Source: Pseudomonadota bacterium (GTDB lineage: Bacteria; Pseudomonadota; Alphaproteobacteria; Rickettsiales; Rickettsiaceae). Taken from it: DNA of 5,803 bases. Below, piece after piece: positions 5,601 to 5,803 of the stretch (its first letter is position 1; each line of letters opens with the position of its first letter). The stretch covers positions 1-5,803 of the forward strand of contig JAJZHL010000068.1 of the NCBI GenBank assembly GCA_021804505.1, written 5' to 3'. The translations under genes were made by a program, and so were the position numbers. The notes under the pieces were generated by a model. That model was not told the origin of the DNA, did no database searches, and worked only from the letters and a program-made list of their open reading frames with translations.

Positions 5601-5803
5601 GCAAAATAATGTAAAAGATTTACTATCTGCTGTCACTGCAAATATATCTAATAAACAAAATAATAAAGAGGTAATTTTAGCTCCAATCAGTTTAAATAAT
5701 AAACATGCTGTTGGTTTAATGTTTGTAAGGCAAGTAGTTGAGGATAGTAAGAGTGGTGGACATATACATGAAGAAAGTACTGGAAGAATAGCAGTTTATT
5801 ATA
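2647..5803 (+). CDS. Giant effector-like protein with two clan CE cysteine protease-like domains (partial, 3' end outside window)
   Basis: A single frame stays open for 1052 codons and runs off the right edge. ATG 2647 is the first start after an in-frame TAG (2632-2634); the ribosome binding site is weak, so the native N-terminus may have been lost. Layout by residue: 1-36, Ser/Asn-rich and probably disordered; about 37-250, CE-like protease domain; about 290-330, polar linker with acidic cluster DYDSSDDEE; about 330-940, mostly helical with a repeat of about 130 residues; about 945-1052, start of a second CE-like domain. There is no signal peptide or membrane segment, so type IV secretion is more likely than Sec export. 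Clan CE enzymes (Ulp1/SENP, YopJ, ChlaDub, RickCE, OtDUB) cleave ubiquitin-like proteins or acetylate host proteins. A host-directed role is inferred; the substrate cannot be told. Nothing in the window suggests an operon partner. Confidence 0.85.
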   Translation, partial: MFRTNSDCYSSGNKVGNSEESNLSNTSITQAQRNVNPAYLYTEGNIDCYVNTVIRHGLNGFKKVEGAEDTEFSFLLNKKFGTGNDAYYVAYSGAIDSASKVPLDFFFDKTKQPAPDEGKPDDRKDILDELLPVILLQEDCKAKILFPYNITNSHWLTGEICLTKKGDEVTVVVQTHNPYGGGKLSNENFTVISEAFKKGIENRGLTFKGATNSESEFITPRQLSNDWGNGDVTSCGVIVADEIIKRIEDIELNLLQPHSVGAIDLREGQLQYLKEKLGNNSQQFVAFEQDVTTTACSNQSSTNKSGNLKKETTSQKTIFDYDSSDDEEAKQVKKDMYGYGTAILNHQIISKAYKAEKAALFKAPAEHAKAITAALTMRGKATKKEEKVVAEEFFLHLGTPRVDSDKIKNARSLYENLLNIQAKHKEEDDTRGLIDTHDFKCFMVLKDFLADRVGLVDSDLQDAWGIRKGQVQLFLNEVLLILNITEEINKLLEFKNALPGVARDKFLAIIVGSGENLAMALQSFSGIINVHDDVRTDLELLEKSKEFYEAAAEIQKKYKGTAINGVIDSVNLKCFHTLKSSIAKEDDLTPLEKSWGLQKNTGSKFLNEVKEKANCTSIISNFIDFMDQKSLVTQKKIRDYLVEDSTISNIELCMISMFYDQEKHLSGILTRLSEFDRIVNDAIKELKFFAGAEQPTAEGFLVSGLLYQKYLKTITKFSAFREYGKKIASKINVFNRIDIDTTNSFSTGLKRTEQVIGFDVYTDAKDSLVSAQLALRLGNEELVGCFKSILRGKNLFEAYHNNFDAVKILYDITYLLFSSEANRNPSALISNAIFFELVKAGKYTIEKDMVSKMPMAMVGAIQVGRYYHDNTQERCKKVNDYGDGKAPEKDLTEFKKREEEILKQYNALGRDGGIEALVKDWYGIDLDPTHKGGPNLDKLDSMIGVSSAFYEYTMQGLNELLRLRIENAELKDTLVLPDRYVFSEEQNNVKDLLSAVTANISNKQNNKEVILAPISLNNKHAVGLMFVRQVVEDSKSGGHIHEESTGRIAVYY
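2755..3396 (+). other. CE-like protease domain 1 (residues about 37-250)
   Basis: The sequence order matches clan CE. A helix L-Y-T-E-G-N-I-D (residues 40-47) resembles the usual W-Y-x-D-x-x-I opening. Strand I-L-F-P-Y-N-I leads to N-S-H-W (His154, Trp155). Strand V-T-V-V-V-Q-T-H-N-P-Y-G puts Asn177 where Asp is usual. Gln222 is a candidate oxyanion residue, and D-V-T-S-C-G-V-I-V-A-D-E contains Cys235 followed by the typical Gly and hydrophobic helix. The Gln-to-Cys gap (13) is longer than in Ulp1-type enzymes. The His and Cys boxes make the fold assignment fairly strong; activity is untested. Confidence 0.72.
3883..4617 (+). repeat. Tandem protein repeat, two clear copies (residues about 413-526 and 547-657)
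   Basis: Copy 1 and copy 2 align with offsets of 131-134 residues: LYENLLNIQAKHK with FYEAAAEIQKKYK, GLID with GVID, FKCFMVLK with LKCFHTLK (Lys440/Lys573), DAWGI with KSWGL (Trp464/Trp595), QLFLNEV with SKFLNEV, and LLEF with FIDF (Phe494/Phe625). The pattern is helical. A third, much more diverged copy may begin near residue 675 (EFDRIVNDAIKEL, then G-F-L-V-S-G-L-L-Y-Q-K-Y-L-K). The DNA is no longer obviously repeated, so the duplication is old. The repeat resembles no named repeat family that I recognise. Confidence 0.75.
5479..5803 (+). other. CE-like protease domain 2, N-terminal half (residues about 945-1052, cut by window end)
   Basis: A helix FYEYTMQGLNELLRLRI (949-965) resembles the Y-T-x-x-x-I-N-x-L-L-x-x-R opening of bacterial CE deubiquitinases. 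It is followed by a spacer and E-V-I-L-A-P-I-S-L-N-N-K-H-A-V-G-L-M-F-V, where His1020 fits the catalytic His box (usually N-x-H-W-V-G; here Ala replaces Trp). The next strand, R-I-A-V-Y-Y, is where the catalytic Asp would follow, but the window ends there. The catalytic Cys box should lie 60-120 residues downstream, outside the window. Confidence 0.62.

Overview
The window is AT-rich and reads as an accessory, decayed region from an intracellular alphaproteobacterium, most likely Rickettsiales (Rickettsia, Orientia or Megaira-like). This placement is an inference. It rests on the base composition, the dense graveyard of broken insertion sequences, and a very long gene with clan CE cysteine-protease-like domains, a typical effector type of these bacteria. 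No housekeeping gene is present to confirm it.

Positions 1-980 are a nest of IS remnants. The start of an IS3-family orfA (minus strand, running off the left edge) has cut into an IS1182-type (DUF772) transposase gene. That gene is itself broken by a stop and a frameshift, and it in turn appears to sit in an IS5-type transposase gene, of which only the last 23 codons remain on the plus strand. The first 19 codons of a serine recombinase (resolvase) follow, ending at a nonsense codon. Positions 1088-1741 are essentially gene-poor. They hold two hairpins, a short uncharacterised minus-strand coding remnant, and a plausible promoter overlapping a 7-bp inverted repeat.

Positions 1742-2005 encode an 87-residue protein of unknown function with an excellent ribosome binding site. 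It is followed by an IS200-type tnpA pseudogene (2129-2534) that has lost its HUH active site but keeps both subterminal hairpins.

From 2647 to the right edge a single frame stays open for 1052 codons without a stop; the gene continues outside the window. The predicted protein has a disordered N-terminus, a CE-like protease domain (His154, Asn177, Gln222 and Cys235 as candidate active-site residues), an acidic linker, a helical region with an internal repeat of about 130 residues, and the first half of a second CE-like domain (His1020), cut by the window end. I infer a secreted host-directed effector, possibly a deubiquitinase, deSUMOylase or acetyltransferase. Its likely promoter overlaps the right end of the IS200 remnant, so the mobile element may have supplied or replaced its expression signals.
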